Numbered from the stretch's first letter, positions 36,743-45,944 are shown. The stretch: 64,000 nt of DNA from Kutzneria viridogrisea (GCA_014138725.1 JACJID010000005.1:496001-560000), one strand, 5' to 3'. Numbers and translations: made by a program. Notes: generated from the sequence alone by a model not told the origin.

Positions 36743-37161
36743 TCCGCTCCACCCATGGCCACGTGCTGCTGGTCCAGCCACGCGGGACCCACAGTTGGAG
36801 CCTGCCCGGCGGCACGATCGAGCCCGGGGAGGCACCTGACGCCGCCTGCACTCGGGAAGTCCACGAGGAAACCCGGCTCCAGCTGCCAGTGCTGGACCTG
36901 TTGTTCAGCGGCTACACACAACCCCACGAGCCCGGCTGGCCAGGCACCATCACGTTCCTGTTCGACCTCGGCCGCTGGGACGCCGCCATGCTCGGTAGAC
37001 AGGTCATGCTGCAGTCCGCCGAGCTCGACGACTGGAGATGGTGCCCCGACGGTGATGTGCTGGACAGCCTGCTGCCCGCACAGGCCCACCGACTCCGAGC
37101 CTGGCAACTCGGCCTGCGCTACGGCACCCAGACTGCGCTCGGGAACCCGAGCAGCAGCTGA
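36694..37161 (+). CDS. NUDIX hydrolase
   Basis: A 155-residue enzyme with an intact box (GGTIEPGEAPDAACTREVHE followed by ETRL). GTG 36694 is preceded by GAGGAGGT, one of the strongest sites in the window, although it lies inside the preceding gene. The family hydrolyses nucleotide-linked diphosphates. Last gene of the plus-strand series; the next gene converges. Confidence 0.85.
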   Translation: MPSTPPATHRAVVRGLIRSTHGHVLLVQPRGTHSWSLPGGTIEPGEAPDAACTREVHEETRLQLPVLDLLFSGYTQPHEPGWPGTITFLFDLGRWDAAMLGRQVMLQSAELDDWRWCPDGDVLDSLLPAQAHRLRAWQLGLRYGTQTALGNPSSS

Positions 37162-37190
37162 TCCCCGGCCGCTCCCGCAGCCCGCTCGCC

Positions 37191-37694
37191 TCACTGCTCG
37201 ATCAGGTGGAAGAACTCATACTCGGGCATCTCCGCCGTCAGCCAGTCCGGCAGTTGGTGAACGTCCCACCCATAGGTTTGCCACTGCACGCTGGACGGTT
37301 GGCGCCCGGTGGCCAGGTACTGGGCCACCGCGGCCTTCGCGGTGCCGCTGGGAAGGTAGGAGTTGCGGCGCCAGTACATCGGCGGGTCGTCGGCACCATC
37401 ACGTGCCAGCAGCGGCGCGTCGGTGAACGGGTCGGGGTTCAGGCTGCGCTGCTGGGTGCCTGTCCAGGCCAACGCGACGTACCCCGTTCCCGGGGCCACC
37501 ACCAGCTCCAGGCCATCGGGCACGTCGGTGCGGGACACCACCAGGCTGGTCCACCAGCTCGGGTCGTCACTGCCGCTGACCGAGCACACCTCGGCCACCA
37601 GCTCGGCCAGCTGTGCGGGGCTGGCATCGCGCAGCACACGGGCTCCACGGGAGTAGTAACGGTGGCCGAGGTGACCGAGGACCTCCACGTCCAT
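37191..37694 (-). CDS. Imm1-family immunity protein
   Basis: A 167-residue protein with the Imm1 layout: GYVALAWTG in the first half and a C-terminal AVAQYLATGRQPSSVQWQTY, the conserved (G)xxPxxVxWQ element. Imm1 proteins bind and block polymorphic toxin domains and are often paired with deaminases of the SCP1.201/DddA type, which is exactly the gene next door. Shares one base with the toxin gene. Confidence 0.75.
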   Translation of the reverse strand: MDVEVLGHLGHRYYSRGARVLRDASPAQLAELVAEVCSVSGSDDPSWWTSLVVSRTDVPDGLELVVAPGTGYVALAWTGTQQRSLNPDPFTDAPLLARDGADDPPMYWRRNSYLPSGTAKAAVAQYLATGRQPSSVQWQTYGWDVHQLPDWLTAEMPEYEFFHLIEQ

Positions 37695-38528
37695 CAGCGT
37701 CGCGCTCCCTTGATCGTCAGCGGAGCCGGGATACCCCGCCGCCAGATCCTCATCGTGGCCCCGACCGGCAGAATAGCCGCTATGGCCTGCACACAGCCCG
37801 GTGGCGCTTTCCGGTCACCCGGCCGGAAGTCCTCACCGCAGGCGTAGTCCCGATTGGTCACCACGTCCAGCCACGTGACCCCGTTGGCCGCTGCCCACGC
37901 CGCCGCCTTGGTCTCCGCGTGTAGTGCGGAGGCGCGCAGCGCAGTGCGCTCGGCCGCGTCGTTGACCAGGTTCCCACTGCCTCCCACCGCGCCCGAGGCG
38001 ATCATCTTCTCGACCACCGATCGCGCCGCGGCGGTGAGCTCCTGGTCGGCACCTGAATTCACCTGCCAGTCGCTGCCACCGGAGTCGAATACCAACGCAT
38101 CGGTGGGCGCCCCACTCAGCCACGTGGTCAACTGGGCGCCGACTCGGTCAGCCCACGCCCGGTCCCGGGCCGCTACAGGCGGGACCGGCAACTGCGCCGG
38201 GTGAGTGCGCCCGGGGACTGGTGCTCGGGCTGCCCGGGCGCCGGGCGGGACCACCTCACCGCCCGCACCGCGCAGCCGCTCGACGACCACAGCCAGCAGG
38301 TCGGCCGCACGAGCCAACAGGGTTCCCACGTCTGCGAGGTACTCCGCCGCCGCACCCATACCCGCCGTTACATCCGCTGCCTGACCATTGGCCCCGGCGG
38401 CCAGCGCCGCGGCCAACGTCACCGAGGACGCGCTGAACTCGCTGCGTGCGTCGGTGGAATCGAGCGGCGCGGTCCACGGCCCCGGCAACCTCACCCAGCG
38501 CCGCCAGTACCTCGCCCACGCTCGCCAC
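37694..38528 (-). CDS. DddA-like (SCP1.201-type) deaminase toxin, possibly frameshifted
   Basis: The C-terminal domain has the deaminase-superfamily pattern of double-strand DNA cytidine deaminases: LHAETKAAAWAAANGVTWLD (His192, Glu194 counted from GTG 38494), a first Cys at 219, a second at GC234, and ILPVGATMRIW. The two Cys are 14 apart, not the usual CxxC. The N-terminal 80 residues are Ala-rich helices, as in WXG-type carriers. The frame from GTG 38494 starts abruptly. A GTG at 38528 after AGGGGG, reading VASVGEVLAALGEVAGAV in another frame, looks like the true N-terminus, implying a frameshift near 38450-38470. Exported toxin with intracellular DNA target, by analogy. Confidence 0.65.
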
Positions 38529-38652
38529 CAGCCACCCCCTGCTCGTCAGACTCGCACACCGGCCCACGACCGGCCCGTTGTCCACCGGTTGCGCCTCGAC
38601 GCGACGGCGACAACATGGGCGACCACCACGCGCGGGCCGGGGCGGTCGGAGG

Positions 38653-39360
38653 TCAGGGGCAGGTGGTGAGCATCTCAGCCAGCGCGTCATGCTCCGCACG
38701 AGTGGTGCTCAACCGGTAGCGGGTCTTGACCTCGACCCAGTCCAGCGCATACGTGCACCAGAACCCGCGTGCCAGGGGCTTCCACTGGGACGGGTCCTTA
38801 TCGCCCTTGCCCCTGTTCGATGCCGCCGACACCGCGAGCAGCTGCGGGTTGGCCAGGTCGTTGTGGAACGCGACCCGTTCCCCGTCGGGCCAGGAGTCCG
38901 CGCCCGAGCGCCACGCGTCAGCCAGCGGCACCACGTCATCGACATCCAGCCCAGACGGGTCAGTGGTGGTGAGCCCGTCGTACGGGCTGGTCCACGCCCC
39001 GGCCAGGTGGCAGTGCCCGACCTCCGTCACGCCGGTACCTTGCCTGCGCAGCACCGCCTCCCGGGTCGTGCACCCGCCCGGCTGCCCCAGCCAGCCCGGC
39101 CCGAACCGCTCGCGGCTGAACCCGGCCATCGAGTGCGGCTCGGCGACCGTGAGCGCCGCCAGCTGGCCAACAGACCCGGATACCGCGCCAGCATCCGGGA
39201 CGCGGTCGGCCGAGACCAGCACACCACCAGGAGACGACGACGACCGCGCGGTGTCGGCGGGGTGATCGGCAGTGCTCGACACCGCGAGCACGGCGACGGG
39301 CACCAGCATCAACGACACAGCGATAGCACGGCGGAAACCACGAGAACGGAAGGAACGCAC
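38653..39360 (-). CDS. HNH-family secreted protein (GmrSD_C-like), altered active site
   Basis: A 235-residue protein with a signal peptide/TM (AIAVSLMLVPVAVLAV) and the exported HNH domain common in actinomycetes: SGLDVDDVVPLADAWRSG, NDLANPQLLAVSAASNRGKG, DKDPSQWKPL and a final Cys pair. The family reads DVDH at the first motif; here residue 142 is Asp in place of His. Other conserved Asn and Lys residues remain. Either a point mutation inactivated the nuclease or it binds metal differently. It reads in the same direction as the adjacent toxin-immunity pair. Confidence 0.8.
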   Translation of the reverse strand: MRSFRSRGFRRAIAVSLMLVPVAVLAVSSTADHPADTARSSSSPGGVLVSADRVPDAGAVSGSVGQLAALTVAEPHSMAGFSRERFGPGWLGQPGGCTTREAVLRRQGTGVTEVGHCHLAGAWTSPYDGLTTTDPSGLDVDDVVPLADAWRSGADSWPDGERVAFHNDLANPQLLAVSAASNRGKGDKDPSQWKPLARGFWCTYALDWVEVKTRYRLSTTRAEHDALAEMLTTCP

Positions 39361-39471
39361 AGAGCAACCTCGACTTCAGCGGGAGGAGAAAGGGGCTGTG
39401 GTGCGGCCATTCCAGGGCGACCGCACCACAGCCGGGAAACGATGCCGCGCGGTGCGCGACACCGGGGCCGG

Positions 39472-39546
39472 TCAGAACCAGCTAGTGATCAACGACCCCA
39501 CCACGGACGCCGCGGCGACGGTCGCGTTCCAGTAGTCAACGATCAA
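39472..39546 (-). CDS. Possible 24-residue hydrophobic peptide
   Basis: TTG 39546 lies six bases after GAAGAGG and encodes a short hydrophobic peptide ending GSLITSWF. Located between the small secreted protein and HNH genes on the same strand. Too short for confidence; composition resembles small membrane peptides. Confidence 0.22.
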   Translation of the reverse strand: MIVDYWNATVAAASVVGSLITSWF

Positions 39547-39578
39547 CGTCAACCTCTTCCACAAGAACCGAGTGATGC

Positions 39579-39809
39579 TCACACTGGCAGATGCGGCACC
39601 ACCGTGGACAGGACCCGCTCCGCGGCCGGGGCCAGGACGTGGGAGACCACGAACCCCGCCACCGGCACCGTGCCCGCCGAACGCGCCGCACCGGTCACCG
39701 CCGCCGTGGCGGGACCGGTGACCGGCCCCGCCGACGCCGAACCGGTGCCGCAGAACACCACCGCGCACGCCACAGCCACAACGGCCGCCGCCTGCCTGAA
39801 TTGGGACAT
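39579..39809 (-). CDS. Small secreted protein, 76 aa
   Basis: Begins MSQFRQAAAVVAVACAVVFC with a signal peptide that ends near ASA-GPVTG; the mature part is hydrophobic and has no Cys. ATG 39809 has GAGGAG upstream. The same frame is open to another ATG at 39926 with its own AGGAGG, giving a 115-residue form without a signal at its N-terminus, which I consider less likely. Function unknown. Confidence 0.5.
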   Translation of the reverse strand: MSQFRQAAAVVAVACAVVFCGTGSASAGPVTGPATAAVTGAARSAGTVPVAGFVVSHVLAPAAERVLSTVVPHLPV

Positions 39810-40282
39810 GCTGAACTCCTCACCGACAGGTCGACGACCTGTGCGGTCGTCGACACCGAGCCGACCAGGACCGCGATGCGTGCGAGCATCTGCAGCTAGG
39901 AGGAGGAGAACCGAGAAGTCAGGCATGTCGGCCTCCTCGCGCACACCACGGTGCGCATCCGGCCAACACGCCAGTCGACGCTGATCGACGCCACGACCAA
40001 CGTCGTGGACACGGCCAGCGTAGCGAACCCAGGCACCGCCAGCTCCGCAAGACATGTCAGCGAGTCTCGCGACGAGCACGGACCTTGCCCCACCGAGCTG
40101 CGTGACCCAAAGCTGCCTAGATGCGCTAGCCGCCACGTTCGCCGCGCCCAAACCTGATTCGACCGCAAGCGGCCAGCGAATCGCAGCAGGAGAGTGCGTT
40201 CACTGGGATGTATGCCCTGACGGACGGCGTTGAAAAGTCTCGCGGGTGTAGCGGTGTGGTCTGGTGGGACGATGGGTGGCTT
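39810..40282. other. Gap with no confident gene
   Basis: 473 bases between the minus-strand secreted gene and the plus-strand Trypco2 gene. Open frames exist but lack convincing starts. Contains the divergent promoters presumed for both sides; a run of aggaggaggag at 39899-39909 is on the wrong side of any start. Confidence 0.4.
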
Positions 40283-40609
40283 ATGGACATTGAGCTGGCC
40301 GATGCGGTCGCGGCGGTGCGTGACGAGTTGCTGGACGCCGCCGAACGGGGCGCGGGGGCGGACATCGAGTTCGTGGTGGGGACGATCAAGCTGGAGTTCG
40401 ACGTCGAGTTGAAGGTCGACGCGAAGGCCAAGACCGGGTTCAAGGCGTGGGTGGTGTCCGCCGATGCCGAGGCCGGGGTGGCCCGGACCAGCAAGCATCG
40501 GGTGTCGGTCGAGCTGGCCCCGCGCCTGCCCGGTGGTGGTGACCTCGCGGTCGCCGGTGACCGGCGGTTGGATGGCCCTGGTGATGTATCTGGGCACATC
40601 GGCCGCTGA
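40283..40609 (+). CDS. Trypco2-domain protein
   Basis: A 108-residue protein matching the trypsin-co-occurring domain 2: MDIELADAVAAVRDELLDAA, then DIEFVVGTIKLEFDVELKV and KHRVSVELAPR. Trypco2 genes are known to accompany trypsin-STAND NTPase conflict genes in actinomycetes, and the next gene is of that type, 39 bases away. The domain is thought to be processed by, or to regulate, the protease partner; that role is inferred from published comparative genomics, not seen here. Confidence 0.8.
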   Translation: MDIELADAVAAVRDELLDAAERGAGADIEFVVGTIKLEFDVELKVDAKAKTGFKAWVVSADAEAGVARTSKHRVSVELAPRLPGGGDLAVAGDRRLDGPGDVSGHIGR

Positions 40610-40648
40610 TCGTGTCCACCGCGCGAGTGCGCGGGTTCGGGGGTTGTT

Positions 40649-43600
40649 GTGGAGTGGGAACGCGTTGTTGCCGTGAGCGGTGCCGGTGGCAGGGGCTCGG
40701 GCTACCTGCTCGGAGACCGGCTGGCGGTGACCTCGGCGCACGTGGTCACCGGCAGCGGCGGGGTGACTGTGTTCCGGCCCGGCCGGGCCGGGCAGGTCAC
40801 CGGGCAGGTGGTCTGGTGCGGTACACCCGGTGGGCGTGACGATGCCGCGCTGGTCCTGATCAACGATCCTGCCTGGCAACAGCGGGAGCTTCGGCCGGTG
40901 GTGTGGGGTCGCTCGGTCACCCACCAGCCCGGGATCACCTGCCGCTCGTGGGGCGTGCCGGATCTGGCTCAGCGCGACGGGAATCCGGTCGAGGTCCTGC
41001 AACCCTCCGGCACGCTGAATCCCGGTGACCGGATGGTCGGCGACCGGTACGTGATGAACCTCGACGGTGCTCCTCCAGTGCCCACGGGCGAGGGGCGCTC
41101 GCCCTGGGGCGGGATGTCCGGGGCGGCGATGTTCTGCCATGGCCTGCTCACCGGGGTCATCGCGGCCGACCCGGCCGGTCGCGGCCACGCCGTCCTGGAG
41201 GCGGTCCCCGCCTACGTGTTGCTGGCCGACCCGGCGTTCGTCGCCGCGGTCTCGGCATACCTGGGTCCCACTGGGGCGCGGTGCGAGGCTGTTGAACTCC
41301 AGCCCCTGGCCGCCGGCCCCCTTCCAGGTCAGGCAGAGCGGGTGGTGGCCTCGCCTGCGGGGTTGTTGGCCGCACGGCGGGCGGTGGTGCCCTTTCACGG
41401 CCGCGAGGACGTCCTGACTGACCTGCACACGTGGGCCGCGCTGACGGGGCTGGGGGTCGTGCTGCTGCACGGTGCGGGTGGGCAGGGCAAGACCCGCCTG
41501 GCCCTGGAGTTCACCGAGCAACTCACCGGGCTGAGGTGGGCGGTGCTGTGGCTTCGCCCGGACACCCAGGCCCAGGAGTTGGCGGTGCTGGCGCACACGG
41601 TGGCCCCGGTCGTGGTCGTGGTCGACTACGCGGAGAGCCGCATGACACAACTCGCCGCGCTCGCGGATGTCCTGGCACGCCGTCAGGGGGGTGCGGCGGT
41701 GAAGGTGCTGCTGCTGGCCCGCACCGTCAGCGGCTGGTGGGAGGAATTGACCGCGACCGGTGATGCGGCCAGGGACTTCGTCGACACCAGCCGTGTGCAC
41801 CGGTTGACACTGCTGGACCGGTCAGCCGCGCAGCGGGTGGCGGCCTATCAGGTGGCGGTGACCGCTCTGGCTGAGGCCGTGGGACAGATCCCCGGCCTTA
41901 CTCACTTGGACTGGTCGGCCATCGCCGCCGAGTTGGCCGGGAAACCGGGCCAGCGGGTGGAGCAGGCGTCGACGGTGTTGGCGGTGCAGATGGCCGCGTT
42001 GGCCGATCTGCTCGACACCGCACCCACCTCGCACGCCGCGGTGCCGTTGACCGGTGGTGGGCGGGGGCCGGAGGACCGGATCCTGGACCACGAGCGCGGC
42101 TACTGGCGCTCCACCGCCACCGCACAGGCCCTGCTGCCCGCGCTGGGATTGGACACACTGACCGACATCGTCGCCGCGACCGTCGTGCTCGGGCCGGGCA
42201 CCGTGAAGCAGGTGGACGGGGTACTGGCGCGGGTGCCGGAGTTGGCCGATCAACCGGTGGTGCGCCGCAACCAGGTACGGACCTGGCTGACCCAGCTCTA
42301 CCCGCCGGGTGCGGACGGGGCGTTCGAGGGGCTGGTCCCGGACCGGGTGGCCGAACGCCTGATCGGTCGGCTCATCCTGGACACCACCCGGCCCTGCGTG
42401 ATCGACACCCTCCTCGACCAGATCCGGGAGGACGAGGCCGAGCGGGTGCTGACGGTGTGCACGCGGGCGGCGGCACACTCGGCGCTGGGCGTCGGGGTGG
42501 GTGAGCGGGTGACCCAGTGGTGTCTGCGCCACACCGACACACTGCTGCCGACGGCTGCGGCGGTGGCCACCCAGGTCGAGACCCCGGCGCCGCTCCTGCG
42601 TGCGATCGAACGCGTCACGGCCGATAGCGCGATCGCCACGTCGGTGTTGGAGCGCCTGATCGATGAGTTTCCGGCGCGGAGTCAGGTGTTGGCTTCGGCC
42701 GCGGCCGAGATCAGCATGGTGCTGGTCCAACGCCACCGGCAGGCAATCAACGAGGACCCCAGCCTCGACGACTCCCAATTGGCTACCCACCTGAATGACC
42801 TCTCGATCCGGCTGGGTGAGTTGGGGCGGTGGGAAGAGGGGCTGGCGACGATCATCGAAGCGGTCGAGATCCTTCGGCGGTTGGCCGAGCAGCGCCCGGA
42901 GGTGTTCCTGCCCGACCTCGCCATGAGCCTGAACAACCTCGCAATCCGGCTCGGTGAGTCGGGTCAGCGGGAGGAAGCGCTAATGTCGATCACCGAAGCG
43001 GTGCAGGTGTATCGGCGGTTGGCCGAGCAGCGCCCGGAGGTGTTCCTGCCCGACCTCGCCATGAGCCTGAACAACCTCTCAGCGGACTTAGGTGAGTTGG
43101 GTCGGCGGGAGGAAGCGCTGGTAGCAGTCACCGAAGCGGTGCAGGTGTATCGGCGGTTGGCCGAGCAGCGCCCGGAGGTGTTCCTGCCCGACCTCGCCAT
43201 GAGCCTGAACAACCTCTCAGCGGACTTAGGTGAGTTGGGTCGGCGGGAGGAAGCGCTGGTAGCAGTCACCGAAGCGGTGCAGGTGTATCGGCGGTTGGCC
43301 GAGCAGCGCCCGGACGCCTTCCAGCCCAACCTCGCCATGAGCCTGAACAACCTCGCGATCCAACTCGGAGAGTCGGGGCGGCAGGAGGAGGCGCTGGCGG
43401 CGATCATCGAGGCGGTCGAGATCCGTCGGCGGTTGGCCGAGCAGCGCCCGGACGCCTTCCAGCCCAACCTCGCCACCAGCTTGAACAACCTCTCGGGCCT
43501 GCTCGGTGAGTTGGGGCGGTGGGAGGAGGCGCTGGTAGCAGTCACCGAAGCGGTGCAGGTGTATCGGCGGTTGGCCGAGCAGCGCCCGGAGGTGTTCCTG

Positions 43601-43810
43601 CCCGACCTCGCTGGCAGCCTGAACAACCTCTCAGCGGACTTAGGTGAGTTGGGTCGGTGGGAGGAGGCGCTGGCGGCGATCATCGAGGCGGTCGAGATCC
43701 GTTGGCGGTTGGCCGAGCAGCGCCCGGACGCCCATCGCCGCCAGTTGGAGCAGTCGAAACGAGTCCTAGCCTGGCTAACCTGGAACATAACCACCTCGCC
43801 AGCCGTTTGA
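40649..43810 (+). CDS. Trypsin-STAND NTPase-TPR conflict protein
   Basis: A 1053-residue multidomain protein. Residues 1-205 are a trypsin-like protease: TSAHVV (His31), GGRDDAAL (Asp64/65), WGGMSGAA (Ser157). Residues 240-480 are a STAND-type P-loop NTPase: GAGGQGKT at 275-282, Walker B VVVVVDYAE at 321-329, and a following helical arm. The C-terminal third is a TPR-like array of seven 46-residue units. Such proteins are proposed to sense an invader signal through the repeats, assemble with NTP, and unleash the protease. Two units are identical at DNA level, suggesting recent expansion. Coupled to the Trypco2 gene. Confidence 0.85.
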   Translation: MEWERVVAVSGAGGRGSGYLLGDRLAVTSAHVVTGSGGVTVFRPGRAGQVTGQVVWCGTPGGRDDAALVLINDPAWQQRELRPVVWGRSVTHQPGITCRSWGVPDLAQRDGNPVEVLQPSGTLNPGDRMVGDRYVMNLDGAPPVPTGEGRSPWGGMSGAAMFCHGLLTGVIAADPAGRGHAVLEAVPAYVLLADPAFVAAVSAYLGPTGARCEAVELQPLAAGPLPGQAERVVASPAGLLAARRAVVPFHGREDVLTDLHTWAALTGLGVVLLHGAGGQGKTRLALEFTEQLTGLRWAVLWLRPDTQAQELAVLAHTVAPVVVVVDYAESRMTQLAALADVLARRQGGAAVKVLLLARTVSGWWEELTATGDAARDFVDTSRVHRLTLLDRSAAQRVAAYQVAVTALAEAVGQIPGLTHLDWSAIAAELAGKPGQRVEQASTVLAVQMAALADLLDTAPTSHAAVPLTGGGRGPEDRILDHERGYWRSTATAQALLPALGLDTLTDIVAATVVLGPGTVKQVDGVLARVPELADQPVVRRNQVRTWLTQLYPPGADGAFEGLVPDRVAERLIGRLILDTTRPCVIDTLLDQIREDEAERVLTVCTRAAAHSALGVGVGERVTQWCLRHTDTLLPTAAAVATQVETPAPLLRAIERVTADSAIATSVLERLIDEFPARSQVLASAAAEISMVLVQRHRQAINEDPSLDDSQLATHLNDLSIRLGELGRWEEGLATIIEAVEILRRLAEQRPEVFLPDLAMSLNNLAIRLGESGQREEALMSITEAVQVYRRLAEQRPEVFLPDLAMSLNNLSADLGELGRREEALVAVTEAVQVYRRLAEQRPEVFLPDLAMSLNNLSADLGELGRREEALVAVTEAVQVYRRLAEQRPDAFQPNLAMSLNNLAIQLGESGRQEEALAAIIEAVEIRRRLAEQRPDAFQPNLATSLNNLSGLLGELGRWEEALVAVTEAVQVYRRLAEQRPEVFLPDLAGSLNNLSADLGELGRWEEALAAIIEAVEIRWRLAEQRPDAHRRQLEQSKRVLAWLTWNITTSPAV
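42875..43740 (+). repeat. Seven tandem 138-bp repeats (TPR units)
   Basis: Units begin at 42875, 43013, 43151, 43289, 43427, 43565 and 43703 (the last incomplete), each starting cggcggttggccgagcagcg or a close variant, exactly 138 bp apart and in frame. Copies at 43013-43150 and 43151-43288 match base for base. This is the sort of array that gains or loses units by recombination. Confidence 0.93.
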
Positions 43811-44012
43811 GCGGGGTTCACCGATCCTCACTGATGTTGCTTGATCGCCGCGACGAGCTGGGGCATGCCCGAACCCAGGCGATCAAACGACTGCACTGTC
43901 TGCTGCTGGAGTCGTTGACTGGTGGCGCGCAGAAATTCCTGTCCACTAAGCAAGGCCGGACAGTCGGTGAATACGCCCGACGGACCCGGGCTCGGCACTG
44001 ACGATCTCTTCT

Positions 44013-45944
44013 TCAGTTCGTGGGCCCGTTGGGTGGTGCCCCGCTGCTGGGTAGTACAGGGTTGACGTGGAACCCTTCCCACTGGGCGTTCTGTGAGCCG
44101 AGCCGTCCGAAGTAGACGTAGCCGCCCCGGTGTGCGCGGGCGAGGTCGGTGCGGGATTCCCAGATCGTGTCGCCGAGCATGCCCAAGCTGGTGCTGACCT
44201 TGGAGACTTTGATGCCGTTGGGGTTCACGCCGATCCGGAACCACTGCGGGATGCCCGGTTGCGGTGGCCCGTACGGTCGGGTGCCGGGGCCCAGGACGGT
44301 CTTGACGCCCTGGTCGAAGCCCCACAAGAACCCGTATCCGTTGGTGTCGAACACCATCATGTACCCCGAGTCCAACAGGTACCTCGGGTCACCGATGGCG
44401 GTGACGTCGACGGGCGGGTCCTGGAACCCGTGGTCGGTCCGTACGCCGAACGCGACCGCGGTCCACCCGTAGGGGCCGCCGCCGAGGTCCCCGAAGCCGG
44501 TGCCCCAGTCCAGCCAGTACGAGCCGGGGCTGGCGTTCGGCGCGAGGTAGCCGTGCAGCACCCACGCGGTGTTCGACTCCGGTGAGCGTGGTGTCGCGGG
44601 TCCCATCCAGCACGCCTCGTACCCGGCGTAGCTGAAGCCCCGAGCGCGAGCGGGCATCGCGGCCAGGGTCTCCTCACCCGCGGGCAGCAGCCCGACCGGC
44701 ACGGTCCCGAACCGCCACGTGGAGACCTGCTTGCGGTACCGCAAGCCAGAGAACGGCCTGCCCGTGGTGATGCCGCCGTAGTACTCGGCGTCCGCGGTCA
44801 GCACGCCCTTCGCCCCGACCCCACTGGCTCCCGGGGTCTGCACGGCGGAGTTCACCAGGCCGGTGCGCAGGTGGTGGCGGGTCACCACGTAGAGCACAGT
44901 GTTGGCGGTGTGGGCGACCAGTTCCTCGAGGGAGGCCCGTGGTAGCGCGCGGTTGGCGAACACCCACCGCCACGACGAGGACCAGCTCGTGATCGGGTGC
45001 GCGTCGAGCTGGTCCTGGGTGGCAATCGTGGGCCCGACCGTAATGCCCGCGTCCGCGAACCGGGCGAGCACGTCCAAGGGCTGGTTTCCGGTGTTGCCGG
45101 GGAGCGAGGTGCGCTGCGTGGTGACGATGACCGACTGCGTCAGTCCGAACTGCTGCACCAGGCCCAGCACCCGCCGCAGGAACACCTCGGTCCGCCAGGC
45201 CGGGGTCGGGTGCACGAAATGCCCTGCGCCGTCGACCGCGGGCCAGGACAACTCCAGGAGCAGCACGGTGCGGCCACCGACGGCGTGGAACAGGTCGGCC
45301 AGCGTCGTGGCACCGAACTGGCCGGGTTCCAGGTACCCGAACCAGCCGCGGGTCGGGTCCTCGACCGCGGGCTGCTGTGGCTGCAGCGTGGCGCCGGGGC
45401 GCTGGGTCGCGACCCGCCATCGATGCGGGTCCTGGTCCTGCACGTGCTCGGCGTGTGGGTCGGCCTGCCCCATGATCGGCCAGGAGTCGAGGAGCCCGCA
45501 GGTCTCCAGCGCGCTGACGACCGGGGTTCCGTCGCTGAGGAACCGCACCGGCACGTGCAGCAGATCCAGGCCCAGCTGCGCGCCGTAGGTGTAGGAGGCG
45601 AGCAGGTCCGGGGGCTTCAACAGAAACCCCGCGCCCATGACGCCGCCGACCAGGTCGTGATCGATCTGCTCAAGCGCCGCGACCGTCACCCCACCACTCG
45701 CACCACCCGGCTCGCCACCGCCGGTGGTGCGCAGTGCACCGGTCGGGTCCAGCTCCAGGCCACCACCAGGTGCGAGGCGGGTCGTCAGCCTGCCCGCGTG
45801 CCAGGCGAGCCCGTCACCGGCGACCGTGGTGCCGTCCACGGCGACGGTGTAGGTGGTCTGTGCCGAGGCCCCGGAGCCGGTCACCGTGATCCCGGGGCCG
45901 CCGATCACGGTGGTGGTGACCGCCCTCTGCCCGCAGCGGCTCAC
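44013..45944 (-). CDS. Phage tail protein with GDPD-like domain
   Basis: A 643-residue protein at the end of the tail module. The N-terminal 110 residues are Gly/Thr-rich fibre-like. The central part (LGLDLLHVPVRFLSDGTPVV onward, GLTQSVIVTTQRTSLPGN, ADAGITVGPTI) resembles glycerophosphodiester phosphodiesterase-like domains seen in actinophage tail tips. The C-terminal half is beta-rich (GYMMVFDTNGYGFLWGFD). It may bind or cleave cell-wall polymers. Start overlaps the gene before by GTGA. Confidence 0.65.
   Translation of the reverse strand: MSRCGQRAVTTTVIGGPGITVTGSGASAQTTYTVAVDGTTVAGDGLAWHAGRLTTRLAPGGGLELDPTGALRTTGGGEPGGASGGVTVAALEQIDHDLVGGVMGAGFLLKPPDLLASYTYGAQLGLDLLHVPVRFLSDGTPVVSALETCGLLDSWPIMGQADPHAEHVQDQDPHRWRVATQRPGATLQPQQPAVEDPTRGWFGYLEPGQFGATTLADLFHAVGGRTVLLLELSWPAVDGAGHFVHPTPAWRTEVFLRRVLGLVQQFGLTQSVIVTTQRTSLPGNTGNQPLDVLARFADAGITVGPTIATQDQLDAHPITSWSSSWRWVFANRALPRASLEELVAHTANTVLYVVTRHHLRTGLVNSAVQTPGASGVGAKGVLTADAEYYGGITTGRPFSGLRYRKQVSTWRFGTVPVGLLPAGEETLAAMPARARGFSYAGYEACWMGPATPRSPESNTAWVLHGYLAPNASPGSYWLDWGTGFGDLGGGPYGWTAVAFGVRTDHGFQDPPVDVTAIGDPRYLLDSGYMMVFDTNGYGFLWGFDQGVKTVLGPGTRPYGPPQPGIPQWFRIGVNPNGIKVSKVSTSLGMLGDTIWESRTDLARAHRGGYVYFGRLGSQNAQWEGFHVNPVLPSSGAPPNGPTN

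Noticed and set aside
39896-41800. 634-aa minus-strand open frame
   Set aside because: Antisense to the trypsin domain of the STAND gene; composition is shadow-like and no start signal is present.
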